Source: Acidovorax sp. CF316 (GTDB taxonomy: Bacteria; Pseudomonadota; Gammaproteobacteria; Burkholderiales; Burkholderiaceae_C). Taken from it: a stretch of 48,425 bases of DNA. Within the stretch, counting starts at the first letter, position 1; each line of letters begins with the position of its first letter. Both the position numbers and the translations under genes were made by a program. Shown here piece by piece: positions 15,849 through 27,952 of the stretch. Below the pieces are notes generated by a model. The model did not search any database and was not told the origin of the DNA. It was given only the letters and a program-made list of their open reading frames with translations. The DNA is taken from the NCBI RefSeq assembly GCF_000276605.1, contig NZ_AKJX01000110.1, forward strand, positions 1 to 48,425, written 5' to 3'.

Positions 15849-17588
15849 TTATTCGTTGGTCACGGCCAGCACTTCTTCGAGAGAGGTGTGCCCCAGCTTG
15901 GCTTTGTAGAGGGCGGCATCGCGAAGAGACCGCACACCCTCCGACCTGGCCTGCTCGGCGATCTCCAGTGCACTGCCGTCGCGCAAGATGATCCGCTGTA
16001 TTTCTTCGGTGATGGGCATGACCTGGTAGACCCCGACGCGACCCTTGTATCCATTGTTGCAGGCGGAGCATCCCACGGGGCGATAGGTTATCCAGGAACC
16101 ATCGAGTTCCTCCTCGGCATAGCCGGCGTCCACCAGCGCCTCGTGCGGAATGTCTGCGGGCACCTTGCAAACGGGGCACAGTCGCCGGGCCAGGCGCTGC
16201 GCGGTGATCAGAATGACGCTGGAGGCGATGTTGAACGGGGCGATCCCCATGTTGCGCATCCGTGTCAACGTCGTTGGGGCATCGTTGGTGTGCAGTGTGG
16301 ACAGCACCAAGTGACCCGTCTGGGCGGCCTTGATCGAGATATCGGCTGTTTCCAGGTCCCGGATTTCCCCCACCATGATGATGTCGGGATCCTGGCGCAA
16401 AAACGACTTGAGTGCCACGGCAAAGGTCAGTCCGGCCTTGTCGTTGACATTCACCTGGTTCACCCCAGGAAGGTTGATTTCCGAGGGGTCTTCCGCCGTG
16501 GCGATGTTCACGCCCGGTTTGTTCAGCAGGTTCAGACAGGTGTACAGCGACACCGTCTTGCCGGAGCCGGTAGGGCCGGTCACCAGAATCATGCCGTAGG
16601 GGCGGCTGATGGCATCGAGCAGGCGTGCCTTCTCTTCAGGTTCGTAGCCCAGTGCATCGATGCCCAGCTTTGCGCTGGACGGATCCAGAATACGGATAAC
16701 GATCTTCTCGCCAAACAAGGTGGGCAAGGTACTCACCCGAAAATCGATGACCCGGTCGGGACCGATTTTCAGCTTCATCTTTCCGTCCTGCGGCACCCGC
16801 TTTTCGGAAATGTCCATGCGCGAAATCACCTTGATGCGCGAAGCCAGCTTGTCCTTGATCGCAATCGGCGGCGACGTGATTTCCCGCAGCTCTCCGTCAA
16901 TGCGAAAGCGCACGCGGTATTGGTGCTCATAGGGCTCGAAGTGCAGATCGGATGCCCGCATATTGAACGCATCGAGCAGCATCTTGTGCAAAAATTTGAC
17001 GACGGGGGCATCTTCGACGTCCGAGGCCGCACCGGCATCGGTGGCCTCGGCTTCCACTTCGATGGGAATATCATCGAATTCGAAATCCCCCCCGCTGGTC
17101 ATGGCCTCCATCGACTCGGACGTCGATTTCGTGGTGCTTTCAACCAGACGGTTCAGCTTGTCATATTCCGCGATAATCCAGTCCACTCCCATTTGGGTCG
17201 TGAACTTGATTTTTTCGGCGGCTTCCTGGTCCGTGGGGTCGGCCGTGGCGACGATCAGGCGGTTGTTGCGTTTGCTCAGCACCACCACCCGGTAGGACTG
17301 GCAGATCTTCGCGTCCAGCAGGTCCTTGGGCAGCCGCAGTGGGTCAATGGCCTCCAGGTCCAGCAAGGGAGCGCCGAAGACAGCGGATACGGTGTGGGCC
17401 AGATCTCCCGCGGAGACGACCCCTGAGCCGGTTAACTCCGCAATAAAGCTGGTGCGGCTGGTTTGTGACTTTTTGTAAATATCCTCGGCCGCCTTTTGGG
17501 TCAGCTTTCCCGCAGACATCAACGCCCGGCCCAAGCCTGGAAGGGCTATTGCAGGTGTTTCTTTCTGAGCAGTATCTACAGCAGCCAT
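15849..17588 (-). CDS. pilB: Type IV pilus assembly ATPase PilB
   Basis: Hexameric GspE-family ATPase powering pilus extension. The 579 residues comprise an N-terminal MshEN/GspE_N region (about 1-170), the N2 domain, Walker A GPTGSGKTVSLYTCLN, Asp box and Walker B (DPDIIMVGEIRDLETADI), His box, and the zinc tetracysteine CPVC...CSACNNG near 460-500. First gene of the minus-strand cluster. The 140 bp upstream, up to tRNA-Pro, contain no convincing sigma-70 or sigma-54 promoter that I could find. Confidence 0.96.
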   Translation of the reverse strand: MAAVDTAQKETPAIALPGLGRALMSAGKLTQKAAEDIYKKSQTSRTSFIAELTGSGVVSAGDLAHTVSAVFGAPLLDLEAIDPLRLPKDLLDAKICQSYRVVVLSKRNNRLIVATADPTDQEAAEKIKFTTQMGVDWIIAEYDKLNRLVESTTKSTSESMEAMTSGGDFEFDDIPIEVEAEATDAGAASDVEDAPVVKFLHKMLLDAFNMRASDLHFEPYEHQYRVRFRIDGELREITSPPIAIKDKLASRIKVISRMDISEKRVPQDGKMKLKIGPDRVIDFRVSTLPTLFGEKIVIRILDPSSAKLGIDALGYEPEEKARLLDAISRPYGMILVTGPTGSGKTVSLYTCLNLLNKPGVNIATAEDPSEINLPGVNQVNVNDKAGLTFAVALKSFLRQDPDIIMVGEIRDLETADISIKAAQTGHLVLSTLHTNDAPTTLTRMRNMGIAPFNIASSVILITAQRLARRLCPVCKVPADIPHEALVDAGYAEEELDGSWITYRPVGCSACNNGYKGRVGVYQVMPITEEIQRIILRDGSALEIAEQARSEGVRSLRDAALYKAKLGHTSLEEVLAVTNE

Positions 17589-17728
17589 GTAACCGGTAAT
17601 GTGTTAGGAATTGAACAACAAGCCATCCTATCATCGCCTATTGGCAAAGACCTGTACAGCGTTGCATATTGGCGCCTGAACCACAGTTCAAAATGGATTT
17701 GCAAGGCTGCGGCCCTCCCGTGGGAGGG

Positions 17729-17805
17729 TGGTCGGGGTGAGAGGATTCGAACCTCCGGTCTCTACGTCCCGAACGTAGCGCTCTACCAGGCTAAGCTACA
17801 CCCCG
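17729..17805 (-). tRNA. tRNA-Pro (CGG)
   Basis: A 77-nt cloverleaf on the minus strand: acceptor CGGGGTG (17799-17805) with its partner at 17733-17739, C at position 1 as is typical of proline tRNAs, D-arm with GCCTGGTAG, anticodon CGG at 17769-17771 in loop TTCGGGA, T-loop TTCGAAT, discriminator A and encoded CCA (17729-17731). It is 48 bp downstream of ispB on the same strand. Confidence 0.97.
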
Positions 17806-17853
17806 CAAGGCGCCCGTGGGGCGCCGGGACCTGTGGTCGCGCGAAGGCGGAGC

Positions 17854-18882
17854 CTACGCGCGGCGGTCCAGCAATTGAGAAGCCAAGTGTAGCAAGCCGG
17901 CGGTGTAATCGTTGCCTGGCAGCACTTGCAGGGCCGCGATGGCCCTGTGGGCTTCCGAGATCGCCGCGGCCCGGGTCACTTCCAGTGCGCCGGTTTCCCG
18001 GACGATGGTGATGATGGATGGAAGCTGTTCGGTGGAGCCTTGCTCGATGGCCTCCCGGATGATCGCGGCCTGGGTGTCGGTGCCGCGCTGCATGGCCGCA
18101 ATCAGGGGCAGGGTGGACTTGCCTTCGCGCAGGTCGTCCCCCAGGTTCTTGCCCATTTCGCTGGCATCGCCGTCGTAGTCGAGTACATCGTCGATGATCT
18201 GGAAGGCGGTGCCCAGTGCCTGGCCGTAGGTGGCGCAGGCCTCTTCCAATGCGGGGGGGCTGTTCGCCAGAACGGCGCCCAGGCGCGCACTGGCCTCGAA
18301 CAGCTTGGCGGTCTTGGAGCGGATCACCCGCAAATAGCCCTCCTCGTCCAGAGAGGCGTCGTGCATGTTCATGAGCTGCTGCACTTCGCCTTCGGCGATC
18401 ACGTTGGTGGCCTCCGAGAGGATTTCCATGACCCGCATGCTGCCGGTCTCGACCATCATCTGAAAGGAGCGCGTGTGCAGGAAATCGCCCACCAGCACGC
18501 TGGCCGGGTTGCCGAAGGTCTCGTTGGCCGTCGCGCGACCACGCCGCAGGGTGGAAGCATCGACCACGTCGTCGTGCAGCAGGGTCGCGGTGTGGATCAG
18601 CTCCACCACGGCCGCCAGGCCGAAGCGGTGCGCGCCGCGGTAGCCCAGGGCGCCGCACACCAGCAGCAGCAGCGCGGGGCGCAGGCGCTTGCCGCCCGCC
18701 GCGATGATGTACTGCGATATCTGCGCGACCAGGGGTACGGAGGAGGTAAGGCGTGCGGCAATCACCCGGTCCACCTCGTGCATGTCGGCAGCGATGAGCG
18801 TGAGTGCGGGCGTGGCGGCTGTTTGGGAGTGGTCAGTCAAGATAGGAGCGCTCGAAGTGCAGCGGATTATAGGAACGGCCAT
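17854..18882 (-). CDS. ispB: Polyprenyl (octaprenyl) diphosphate synthase
   Basis: Trans-prenyltransferase that elongates farnesyl diphosphate with IPP to build the ubiquinone side chain. The product of about 342 residues has both aspartate-rich motifs: first LLHDDVVDAS and second IIDDVLDYDGD, plus GGKRLRPAL for substrate binding. Chain length (C40) is inferred from the family. The start is uncertain; the chosen ATG (MAVPIIRC) follows GGGAAGG closely, and an earlier or later start is possible because the first ~40 residues are poorly conserved. Divergent from rplU, as in many proteobacteria. Confidence 0.92.
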   Translation of the reverse strand: MAVPIIRCTSSAPILTDHSQTAATPALTLIAADMHEVDRVIAARLTSSVPLVAQISQYIIAAGGKRLRPALLLLVCGALGYRGAHRFGLAAVVELIHTATLLHDDVVDASTLRRGRATANETFGNPASVLVGDFLHTRSFQMMVETGSMRVMEILSEATNVIAEGEVQQLMNMHDASLDEEGYLRVIRSKTAKLFEASARLGAVLANSPPALEEACATYGQALGTAFQIIDDVLDYDGDASEMGKNLGDDLREGKSTLPLIAAMQRGTDTQAAIIREAIEQGSTEQLPSIITIVRETGALEVTRAAAISEAHRAIAALQVLPGNDYTAGLLHLASQLLDRRA

Positions 18883-18931
18883 GGCCTTCCCGCCGTGGCG
18901 GTGCACCACGTTCGCCGCGGATGTCGCTGGC

Positions 18932-18960
18932 TTGCCACGATCTTGAGGCTATGCTAAACT
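18932..18960 (+). promoter_or_regulatory. Sigma-70 promoter of rplU-rpmA
   Basis: TTGCCA (18932-18937), a 17-bp spacer and TAAACT (18955-18960), with TG at 18952-18953 giving an extended -10. Transcription would begin near 18967, leaving a leader of about 43 nt. Confidence 0.7.
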
Positions 18961-18968
18961 AGCGGGCT

Positions 18969-18988
18969 CTGCAGAAATTCGTCTGCGG
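18969..18988 (+). promoter_or_regulatory. Hairpin in the rplU leader
   Basis: CTGCAGA (18969-18975) pairs with TCTGCGG (18982-18988) around a 6-nt loop, starting just after the predicted transcription start and 10 nt before AGAGG (18999-19003), the rplU ribosome-binding site. Could be a ribosomal-protein autoregulatory element or a 5' stabiliser; no evidence decides. Confidence 0.4.
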
Positions 18989-19009
18989 AACTCATATCAA
19001 GAGGTCAAC

Positions 19010-19321
19010 ATGTACGCGGTCATAAAAACCGGCGGCAAGCAGTATCGCGTTGCTTCCGGCGAAAAAATTAAAGTAGAACAGATTGCTGCGGACGTAGGCC
19101 AGGAAATTGTGATCGACCAGGTTCTGGCTGTCGGAAACGGCGCTGAACTGAAGGTTGGCACGCCCCTGGTGTCCGGTGCAACGGTCAAAGCCACTGTCGT
19201 GGCGCACGGCAAGCACGACAAAGTGCACATCTTCAAGATGCGCCGTCGCAAGCACTATCAGAAACGTCAAGGTCACCGTCAGCAGTTCACCGAACTGCAA
19301 ATCGGCGTGATCGCTGGTTAA
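19010..19321 (+). CDS. rplU: 50S ribosomal protein L21
   Basis: Large-subunit protein binding 23S rRNA. The 103 residues start [14 protein letters not shown], the L21 hallmark, and contain the conserved [20 protein letters not shown] near the end. It is followed 15 bp later by rpmA. A good promoter lies upstream, and ispB is divergent. Confidence 0.98.
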   Translation: MYAVIKTGGKQYRVASGEKIKVEQIAADVGQEIVIDQVLAVGNGAELKVGTPLVSGATVKATVVAHGKHDKVHIFKMRRRKHYQKRQGHRQQFTELQIGVIAG

Positions 19322-19336
19322 CAGGGAGCTGATGTC

Positions 19337-19594
19337 ATGGCACAGAAAAAAGGCGGCGGCTCTACGCGAAACGGACGTGACTCCAAGCCAAAGATGCTGG
19401 GTGTCAAGGCGTTCGGTGGTGAACTGATCAGTGCTGGCTCCATCATCGTGCGCCAGCGCGGTACGCGTTTCCATCCCGGTACCAACGTGGGCGTGGGCAA
19501 GGACCACACCCTGTTCGCACTGGTGGACGGCCACGTGTCGTTCGGCACCAAGGGTGCACTGTCCAAGTCGACAGTCAATGTGACGGCCGCCTGA
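19337..19594 (+). CDS. rpmA: 50S ribosomal protein L27
   Basis: L27 reaches into the peptidyl-transferase centre with its N-terminus. The 85 residues begin [16 protein letters not shown] directly, so there is no cleaved N-terminal extension of the Firmicutes kind; [20 protein letters not shown] is conserved. Same operon as rplU. A strong hairpin follows before obgE. Confidence 0.98.
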   Translation: MAQKKGGGSTRNGRDSKPKMLGVKAFGGELISAGSIIVRQRGTRFHPGTNVGVGKDHTLFALVDGHVSFGTKGALSKSTVNVTAA

Positions 19595-19615
19595 GGGTTT
19601 TTCACCCCGGCAGCT

Positions 19616-20847
<1,232 letters not shown>

Positions 20848-20938
20848 AAGCCGGGCAGCAGGGCCATGGGCCACCAGACAACAATGCAGTGATGGCAGCC
20901 GTCCTGGCCGCCCAGCGACAGAGGCAAAAGAAGCAAAA

Positions 20939-22081
20939 ATGGTTTCCAGTGTGCTGCGGGATGCCCGCCGAATCGTCGTCAAGGTAGGCTCCAGCCTGGT
21001 CACCAACGAGGGGAGGGGCCTCGACGAGGCGGCCATCGGCGAGTGGAGCCGGCAACTCGCTGCGCTGGTGCGCGGCGAGGGCGGTGGGGCGCCCCGCGAG
21101 GTGATCATGGTCTCCAGCGGCGCCATTGCCGAGGGCATGAAGCGCCTGGGCTGGACCACCCGCCCCCATGAGGTGCACGAGCTGCAGGCCGCCGCGGCCG
21201 TCGGCCAGATGGGGCTGGCCCAGATGTACGAGACCAAGCTGCGTGAGCAGGGCATGGGCAGCGCCCAGGTGCTGCTCACCCATGCCGATCTGGCCGACCG
21301 CGAGCGCTACCTCAACGCCCGCTCCACCTTGCTCACCCTGCTGCGCCTGGGCGTGGTGCCTGTGATCAACGAGAACGACACGGTGGTCAACGACGAAATC
21401 AAGTTCGGCGACAACGACACCCTGGGCGCGCTCGTGGCCAACCTGGTGGAGGCCGACGCCCTGGTCATCCTCACCGACCAGAAGGGCCTGTACACGGCTG
21501 ATCCGCGCCGTGACCCCGCCGCGCAGTTCGTGCACGAGGCCAAGGCGGGAGACCCCGCGCTCGAAGCCATGGCCGGCGGTGCCGGCTCCAGCATCGGCAG
21601 GGGCGGCATGATCACCAAGATCCTGGCAGCAAAGCGAGCAGCCGGTTCGGGCGCCTCCACCGTCATCGCCTGGGGGCGTGAGCAGGACGTGCTGTTGCGC
21701 CTGGTCAAGGGCGAGGCCCTGGGCACCCTGCTGGTGGCGCAGACGCAGAAGAAACAAGCCCGCAAGCAATGGATGGCCGACCACCTGCAACTGCGTGGTG
21801 CGGTGCTGGTCGATGCCGGAGCGGCGGCCAAGGTGCGCGACGAAGGCAAGAGCCTGCTGCCCATCGGCATGACGGCTGTCGAGGGTGATTTCTCGCGCGG
21901 TGACGTGATCGCCGTGCGCGACCTGGCCGGGGTGGAGATTGCCCGGGGCCTGGCCAACTACGCCAGCGCCGAGGCACGCCTGCTGTGCCGCAAGTCCTCA
22001 TCAGAGTTCGAGCGCCTGCTCGGCTATGTGGCCGAGGCCGAGATGGTGCACCGCGACAACATGGTGCTGACCATCGCGTGA
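20939..22081 (+). CDS. proB: Glutamate 5-kinase
   Basis: First enzyme of proline synthesis: ATP + glutamate to glutamyl-5-phosphate; normally feedback-inhibited by proline. The 380 residues have an amino-acid-kinase domain ([48 protein letters not shown]) and a C-terminal PUA domain (about 285-365, with [21 protein letters not shown]). ATG at 20939 is preceded by AAAAGAAG. The obgE-proB order with an adjacent NUDIX gene is common in beta-proteobacteria. Confidence 0.96.
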   Translation: MVSSVLRDARRIVVKVGSSLVTNEGRGLDEAAIGEWSRQLAALVRGEGGGAPREVIMVSSGAIAEGMKRLGWTTRPHEVHELQAAAAVGQMGLAQMYETKLREQGMGSAQVLLTHADLADRERYLNARSTLLTLLRLGVVPVINENDTVVNDEIKFGDNDTLGALVANLVEADALVILTDQKGLYTADPRRDPAAQFVHEAKAGDPALEAMAGGAGSSIGRGGMITKILAAKRAAGSGASTVIAWGREQDVLLRLVKGEALGTLLVAQTQKKQARKQWMADHLQLRGAVLVDAGAAAKVRDEGKSLLPIGMTAVEGDFSRGDVIAVRDLAGVEIARGLANYASAEARLLCRKSSSEFERLLGYVAEAEMVHRDNMVLTIA

Positions 22082-22088
22082 CGGTGGA

Positions 22089-22147
22089 CCATGCCGGGGC
22101 GCGCTACCCGGCTGCGGGCATGGCAATCGCCCGGCGCGTGCGCCGGG
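22089..22147. terminator. Two hairpins between convergent proB and rppH
   Basis: CCATGCC/GGCATGG (22089-22095 with 22117-22123) and CCCGGCGC/GCGCCGGG (22130-22137 with 22140-22147). Neither has a clear T-run on either strand, so they may be Rho-assisted or 3'-stabilising structures rather than simple intrinsic terminators. Confidence 0.45.
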
Positions 22148-22153
22148 GCCAAG

Positions 22154-22858
22154 CTACTTGAGAGGGGGCGGGGCGCTGCTGGCTACTACCGGCTCCGGGG
22201 AGGAAACGGGCAAGCCCTCCAGCCCCATGGGCCGGCTGCTCTGCGGATCGGGGTCGAAACTGGCGCCCGGCGGAAGCTCCATGCCCGGATTCACCAGCAG
22301 CGACCCCGTGCGGAACATGGCGCTGCCCGCATGCTCGCCATCGCGCGCACGCATGCCGCTGCGCAGGTAGCGGTTGCGCTGCTCGTTGCGGGGCAGGAAA
22401 CGCGCCAGCTCCGTCAGCGCCATTTCGTAGACGCCGCGCTTGAACTCCACCACCACGTCCAGCGGCACCCAGTAGTCGTTCCAACGCCAGGCGTCGAACT
22501 CCGGATGGTTGGTGGCACGCAGGTTCAGATCCCAGTCGTGTCCGACCAGTTGCAGCAGATACCATATCTGCTTCTGGCCCTTGTAGTGTCCGCGCGCATC
22601 GCGGCGGATGTACCGGTCAGGCACCTCATAGCGCAACCAGTCCCGTGTCCGGGCCACCAAGCGCACATGGTTGGGGTGCAGGCCCACTTCTTCGTGCAGC
22701 TCCCTGAACATGGCCTGTTCCGGGGTTTCCCCCCGGTCGATGCCACCCTGTGGGAACTGCCAGCTGTGGGTGCGGATGCGTTTGCCCCAGAACACCTGGT
22801 TCTTCTGGTTGAGCAGGATGATGCCGACGTTCGGCCGAAAGCCGTCCCGGTCAAGCAT
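22154..22858 (-). CDS. rppH: RNA pyrophosphohydrolase RppH
   Basis: Removes pyrophosphate from 5'-triphosphate mRNA ends, starting RNase E-dependent decay. The NUDIX core ([17 protein letters not shown] start; box [22 protein letters not shown], 38-59; [31 protein letters not shown]) is clear. The 234-residue chain is about 60 longer than E. coli RppH because of a Pro/Ser-rich C-terminal tail, which is usual in beta-proteobacteria. Start at 22858 chosen by homology. Divergent from proS. Confidence 0.95.
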   Translation of the reverse strand: MLDRDGFRPNVGIILLNQKNQVFWGKRIRTHSWQFPQGGIDRGETPEQAMFRELHEEVGLHPNHVRLVARTRDWLRYEVPDRYIRRDARGHYKGQKQIWYLLQLVGHDWDLNLRATNHPEFDAWRWNDYWVPLDVVVEFKRGVYEMALTELARFLPRNEQRNRYLRSGMRARDGEHAGSAMFRTGSLLVNPGMELPPGASFDPDPQSSRPMGLEGLPVSSPEPVVASSAPPPLK

Positions 22859-22888
22859 AATCAAACCCCAAATTTTTAAACTGTGTCC

Positions 22889-22916
22889 ATTATGCACGGC
22901 GCTTTGAGCGCAGCAA
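22889..22916 (-). promoter_or_regulatory. Possible promoter of rppH
   Basis: On the minus strand TTGCTG (22911-22916), a 16-bp spacer and CATAAT (22889-22894). The start would be about 23-25 nt upstream of the rppH ATG, in an A/T-rich leader. Confidence 0.4.
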
Positions 22917-22950
22917 GTGGGCTGCACCCAGACGCCCTCTGCCGAAGCCG

Positions 22951-24689
<1,739 letters not shown>

Positions 24690-24693
<4 letters not shown>

Positions 24694-25358
24694 GCGGGGT
24701 GCACGGTTTTGGCGGTGGGAGCGGCCTGTCCCGCCGCGCATGCCTTGCCGCGTCGCTCGTGGGGCCGGCTGCATGGCTGGCTGCGCCTACGCTGGCGCAT
24801 GCGGGCGGCCAGCTCGAAGAACCGTTGATGGACTCGGTGCGTACTGCGCTGAGTTCCGCCATCGCCAACCAGGCGCCGCCAGAACCCGAATTCTTCACCA
24901 CCGATACGCGCCTGCACTACACCCGCTGGCTGGCTGCGATGAGCGACCGTCTGCGCCGGCGCAAGCCCGAGTGGGAGGTGCGCCGCGACTTCCTGCAGAC
25001 CGTCTGGTACGAGTCCAAGCGCGCGGGGCTCGACGTGTCCCTGGTGCTTGGCCTGATCCAGGTGGAAAGCGGTTTTCGCAAGTTCGCCGTTTCCAGCGTG
25101 GGGGCGCGTGGCTACATGCAGGTCATGCCGTTCTGGACGCGCGTGATCGGCGACGGCGATGCCGGCAAGCTGTTCCACATGCAGACCAATCTGCGCTTTG
25201 GTTGTGTGATCCTGCGCCACTACCTCGAGCGCGAGCGCGGCGACCTGTTCATGGCACTGGGCCGCTACAACGGCAGCCGGGGCCGCCCACCCTATCCAAA
25301 CGCCGTCTTCGGCGCCCAGCGCAGCTGGGAATACGTCGACCGACCAGCGGCGGGTTGA
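24690..25358 (+). CDS. Lytic transglycosylase (SLT domain) with Tat-like signal
   Basis: Cleaves the MurNAc-GlcNAc bond in peptidoglycan to leave 1,6-anhydroMurNAc. The 222 residues start with a signal containing a twin-arginine motif (LSRRACLAA, then a hydrophobic run ending AHA at about 38), and a C-terminal SLT domain with catalytic Glu126 in [32 protein letters not shown] sequence (seen in two parts) and the AYNG-like RYNGSRG. It overlaps proS by 4 bp. The distance from known SLT subfamilies was not assessed. Confidence 0.88.
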
Positions 25359-25389
25359 TACCCCACCTTTCGTCGATTTCCTCCCGTCG

Positions 25390-26721
25390 CTAGACGATGG
25401 TTCCAGGGGTGTTTGCGTTGTCCTGGCCTCCCGCCTGCGACAGGCGCGAGACCATCACCTGGTCGATGCGGTAGCTGTCCACGTCGAGCACCTCGAACTT
25501 GTAGCCGCCCCAGCTCACGCTGTCCGTGCGCCGCGGCACGCGGCGCAGCATCACCATCAGGAAGCCGGCCAGCGTCTCGTACTCCTCGGCATGGGGCAAC
25601 TCGTCGAGCGACAGGGCACGCAGCACATCGCCGATGGGCGTCACGCCATCGATGAGCCACGAATTCTCGTCGCGCCGCACGATCTGCTCCTCGTCCAGCG
25701 GCGATACCAGGTCGCCCATCACCGTGCTCATCACATCGTTGAGGGTCACCACGCCCACCACTAGGCTGTACTCGTTGACGATGACCGCGAAGTCCTCGTG
25801 CACCTGGCGGAACTGTTCGAGCACCTCGGACAGCGTGAGCCGGTCGGGCACGATCAGCACCTTGCGCACCAGGCTGTCGTCGGCCAGCGAGATCGGCTGG
25901 TTGTTGAGCACGCGCTGGAACAGGTCCTTGGCGTCCACATAGCCCACCACGTGGTCGATGTCGCCCTCGCACACCGGGTAGGTCGAGAACGGCTCGGCCG
26001 CGATGCGCAGGCGTATCACCGAGTCGGGCTCGTCGCGCAGGAAGAAGGACACCCGGTCGCGCTGCGACATGGCGCTCGACACGGTGCGCGTGTCGAGCTC
26101 GAACACATTCGTGATCACCTGCTGCTCGCGCGCTGCCAGCACGCCCGCACGGGTGCCGGCCTCCATCATGGCCAGGATGTCGTCCGAGGTGATGCGGTCG
26201 TCGCGCAGCGACGACAGCCCGAGCACGCGGAACAGCGCGTCCGCCCCGCGGCTGTAGAACCAGACCACCGGGCGCAGCAGGGTCATGCACCAGGCCATGG
26301 GCTTGGCCAGGCGCACCACCAGCCGCTCGGGCTCGGCCATGCCCAGGCGCTTGGGGAACAGGTCGGCGAACAGGATGAACAGCGAGGTGATGACCAGGAA
26401 CGAGGCCAGGAAGCCCGCCGTCTGCGCATGGCCCTCGCTCAGCCACCAGCCGAACAGCGCGCTGAAGTGTGGGCTCAGCGCCCCTTCGCCGACGATACCG
26501 CCGAGGATGGCCACGGCGTTTTGCCCCACCTGCACCACCGTGAAATAGTCGCCCGGCTGCTCCTGCATGCGCAGCACACGGTCGGCCCGCGCATCGCCCT
26601 CGTCGGCCATCTGGCGCAAGCGCAGGCGGCGCGCGGCTGCCAGCGAAATCTCGGCCATGGAGAAGAAGGCGCTGGCTGCGATCAGCAGCCCGATCACGAA
26701 AAAACTTTGGGTAAGGCTCAT
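25390..26721 (-). CDS. CNNM/CorC-type transporter-associated protein (hemolysin-C family)
   Basis: Membrane protein with an N-terminal DUF21/CNNM domain (four hydrophobic segments, about 5-200), two CBS domains (about 210-345) and a C-terminal CorC_HlyC domain. Relatives take part in Mg2+/Co2+ efflux or magnesium homeostasis; older annotations call them hemolysins, which is not supported by activity. The 443-residue start MSLTQSFFVIGLLIAASAFF (26721) places a transmembrane helix at the N-terminus. Convergent with the transglycosylase gene, 31 bp apart. Confidence 0.9.
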   Translation of the reverse strand: MSLTQSFFVIGLLIAASAFFSMAEISLAAARRLRLRQMADEGDARADRVLRMQEQPGDYFTVVQVGQNAVAILGGIVGEGALSPHFSALFGWWLSEGHAQTAGFLASFLVITSLFILFADLFPKRLGMAEPERLVVRLAKPMAWCMTLLRPVVWFYSRGADALFRVLGLSSLRDDRITSDDILAMMEAGTRAGVLAAREQQVITNVFELDTRTVSSAMSQRDRVSFFLRDEPDSVIRLRIAAEPFSTYPVCEGDIDHVVGYVDAKDLFQRVLNNQPISLADDSLVRKVLIVPDRLTLSEVLEQFRQVHEDFAVIVNEYSLVVGVVTLNDVMSTVMGDLVSPLDEEQIVRRDENSWLIDGVTPIGDVLRALSLDELPHAEEYETLAGFLMVMLRRVPRRTDSVSWGGYKFEVLDVDSYRIDQVMVSRLSQAGGQDNANTPGTIV

Positions 26722-26812
26722 GGAAGGCGACAGAGCGTGGCGCTGCGGCACACCGGGCTACAGAGTGTATCTGCCCGCCCGGTGCACCACAGCAGCCGTT
26801 GCCGGCGTCGGC

Positions 26813-27820
26813 CTACTGCACGAAGCCGATGCGCCCGCGCCCGGCGGCGGCCCGCGGCAGGTCGGCCACCTCCACCGTGGAGCGCCGCTCCAGCCGTGCG
26901 TTGCCGAAGCCGGTCATCAGCGCCCGGCGCATCTCGCGCGGCGGCATCGTGGCCAGCAGGTCCAGCACGTCACCCTGGGGCTCGGGGTCGATCAGGCGGC
27001 CCCAGTCGTGCCCGGCGCGGATGCCCTGGTACAAGTTGCGCGCGATGGTGCGTGCCTGCGCCAGCGTGGGCGCCTCCACCTCGAACACGTTCATGCGGTT
27101 CAGGATGGGGTCGGGAATGCCCCGCGTGTCGTTGGCCGTGGTGATCCAGATGACCTGGCTCGCGTCGATGGCCACCTCGGCGAACTCGTCGGTGAAGCTT
27201 TGCGCCGTATCGTGCTCGAGCAGGCTGTACAGCGCGCCCAGCGGGTCGTACTGTGCGTCGGCGGCGGCCTTGTCGATCTCGTCGACCACGATCACCGGAT
27301 TGGCGTACTCTCCTTCCACCAGGGCCTCGAAGACCTTGCCCGGGCGCGCTCCCCTCCACTGGGCGGACGAGCCCGACAGCAGCCAGCCCGCGGTCATGGA
27401 GCTCATGGGCAAGAGGTTCATGCCCGTGCCCAGCAGCTCGGCCAGGTGGCGCGCAAAGTGCGTCTTGCCGATGCCCGGCGGGCCCAGCAGCAGCATGGGC
27501 GTGACCTCCAGGCCATCGCGGCTGTCCTGGGCCAGCGCCACGTGCCGCTTCACGTCGTCCAGCACGTCCGTGAAATTGGGCAATTGATCGTAGAGGCTGG
27601 CCATGTCGGGCACGCCCGAGGGCTTGACCTGGAAGCGCTCCGGCCCGCGCTCCAGCATGCGTTCGTACACGGTGCGCAGGGTTTCGTATTCGCGCTGGTT
27701 GCCCGACTCCTGCAGCCGCGCGAGCTTGCGCTCGACGTCACCGGGGTGGAACACATTGCGCATCTGGGCCACCGGCAGGCGCAGGGCGGGTGGTTGGGGA
27801 ACAAGGCTATGGCCGGTCAT
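26813..27820 (-). CDS. Orphan AAA+ ATPase with Lon-type ATPase module, no protease domain
   Basis: A 335-residue AAA+ protein. After an N-terminal helical region it has Walker A GPPGIGKT (113-120), Walker B VIVVDEIDKAA (about 178-188), sensor-1 WITTAND, an arginine-finger region (PDPILNRMNVFEV) and a small lid domain. The pattern is closest to Lon ATPase modules, but there is no Lon N-domain and no Ser-Lys protease domain. Good AAGGAG ribosome-binding site. No obvious partner gene; substrate and role unknown. Confidence 0.85.
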   Translation of the reverse strand: MTGHSLVPQPPALRLPVAQMRNVFHPGDVERKLARLQESGNQREYETLRTVYERMLERGPERFQVKPSGVPDMASLYDQLPNFTDVLDDVKRHVALAQDSRDGLEVTPMLLLGPPGIGKTHFARHLAELLGTGMNLLPMSSMTAGWLLSGSSAQWRGARPGKVFEALVEGEYANPVIVVDEIDKAAADAQYDPLGALYSLLEHDTAQSFTDEFAEVAIDASQVIWITTANDTRGIPDPILNRMNVFEVEAPTLAQARTIARNLYQGIRAGHDWGRLIDPEPQGDVLDLLATMPPREMRRALMTGFGNARLERRSTVEVADLPRAAAGRGRIGFVQ

Positions 27821-27952
27821 CGCATGCTCCTTGTGAGTTGCAAAAGCGTCACATCACACAAGCATTCAAGCACACAACATGCCTGGCGTATTGGGGGATA
27901 AGCCCTGACAACCGGTTTTGCCACGTTGTTACCTTCGTGTGTTGCCGCCATG

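Noticed and set aside
17589-17728. Possible sigma-54 promoter before pilB
   Set aside because: No GG-N10-GC pair with adequate flanks was found on the minus strand between pilB and tRNA-Pro.
22091-22879. Plus-strand frame opposite rppH
   Set aside because: RppH is clear by Nudix box and family start; the opposite frame has no homology-like motif.
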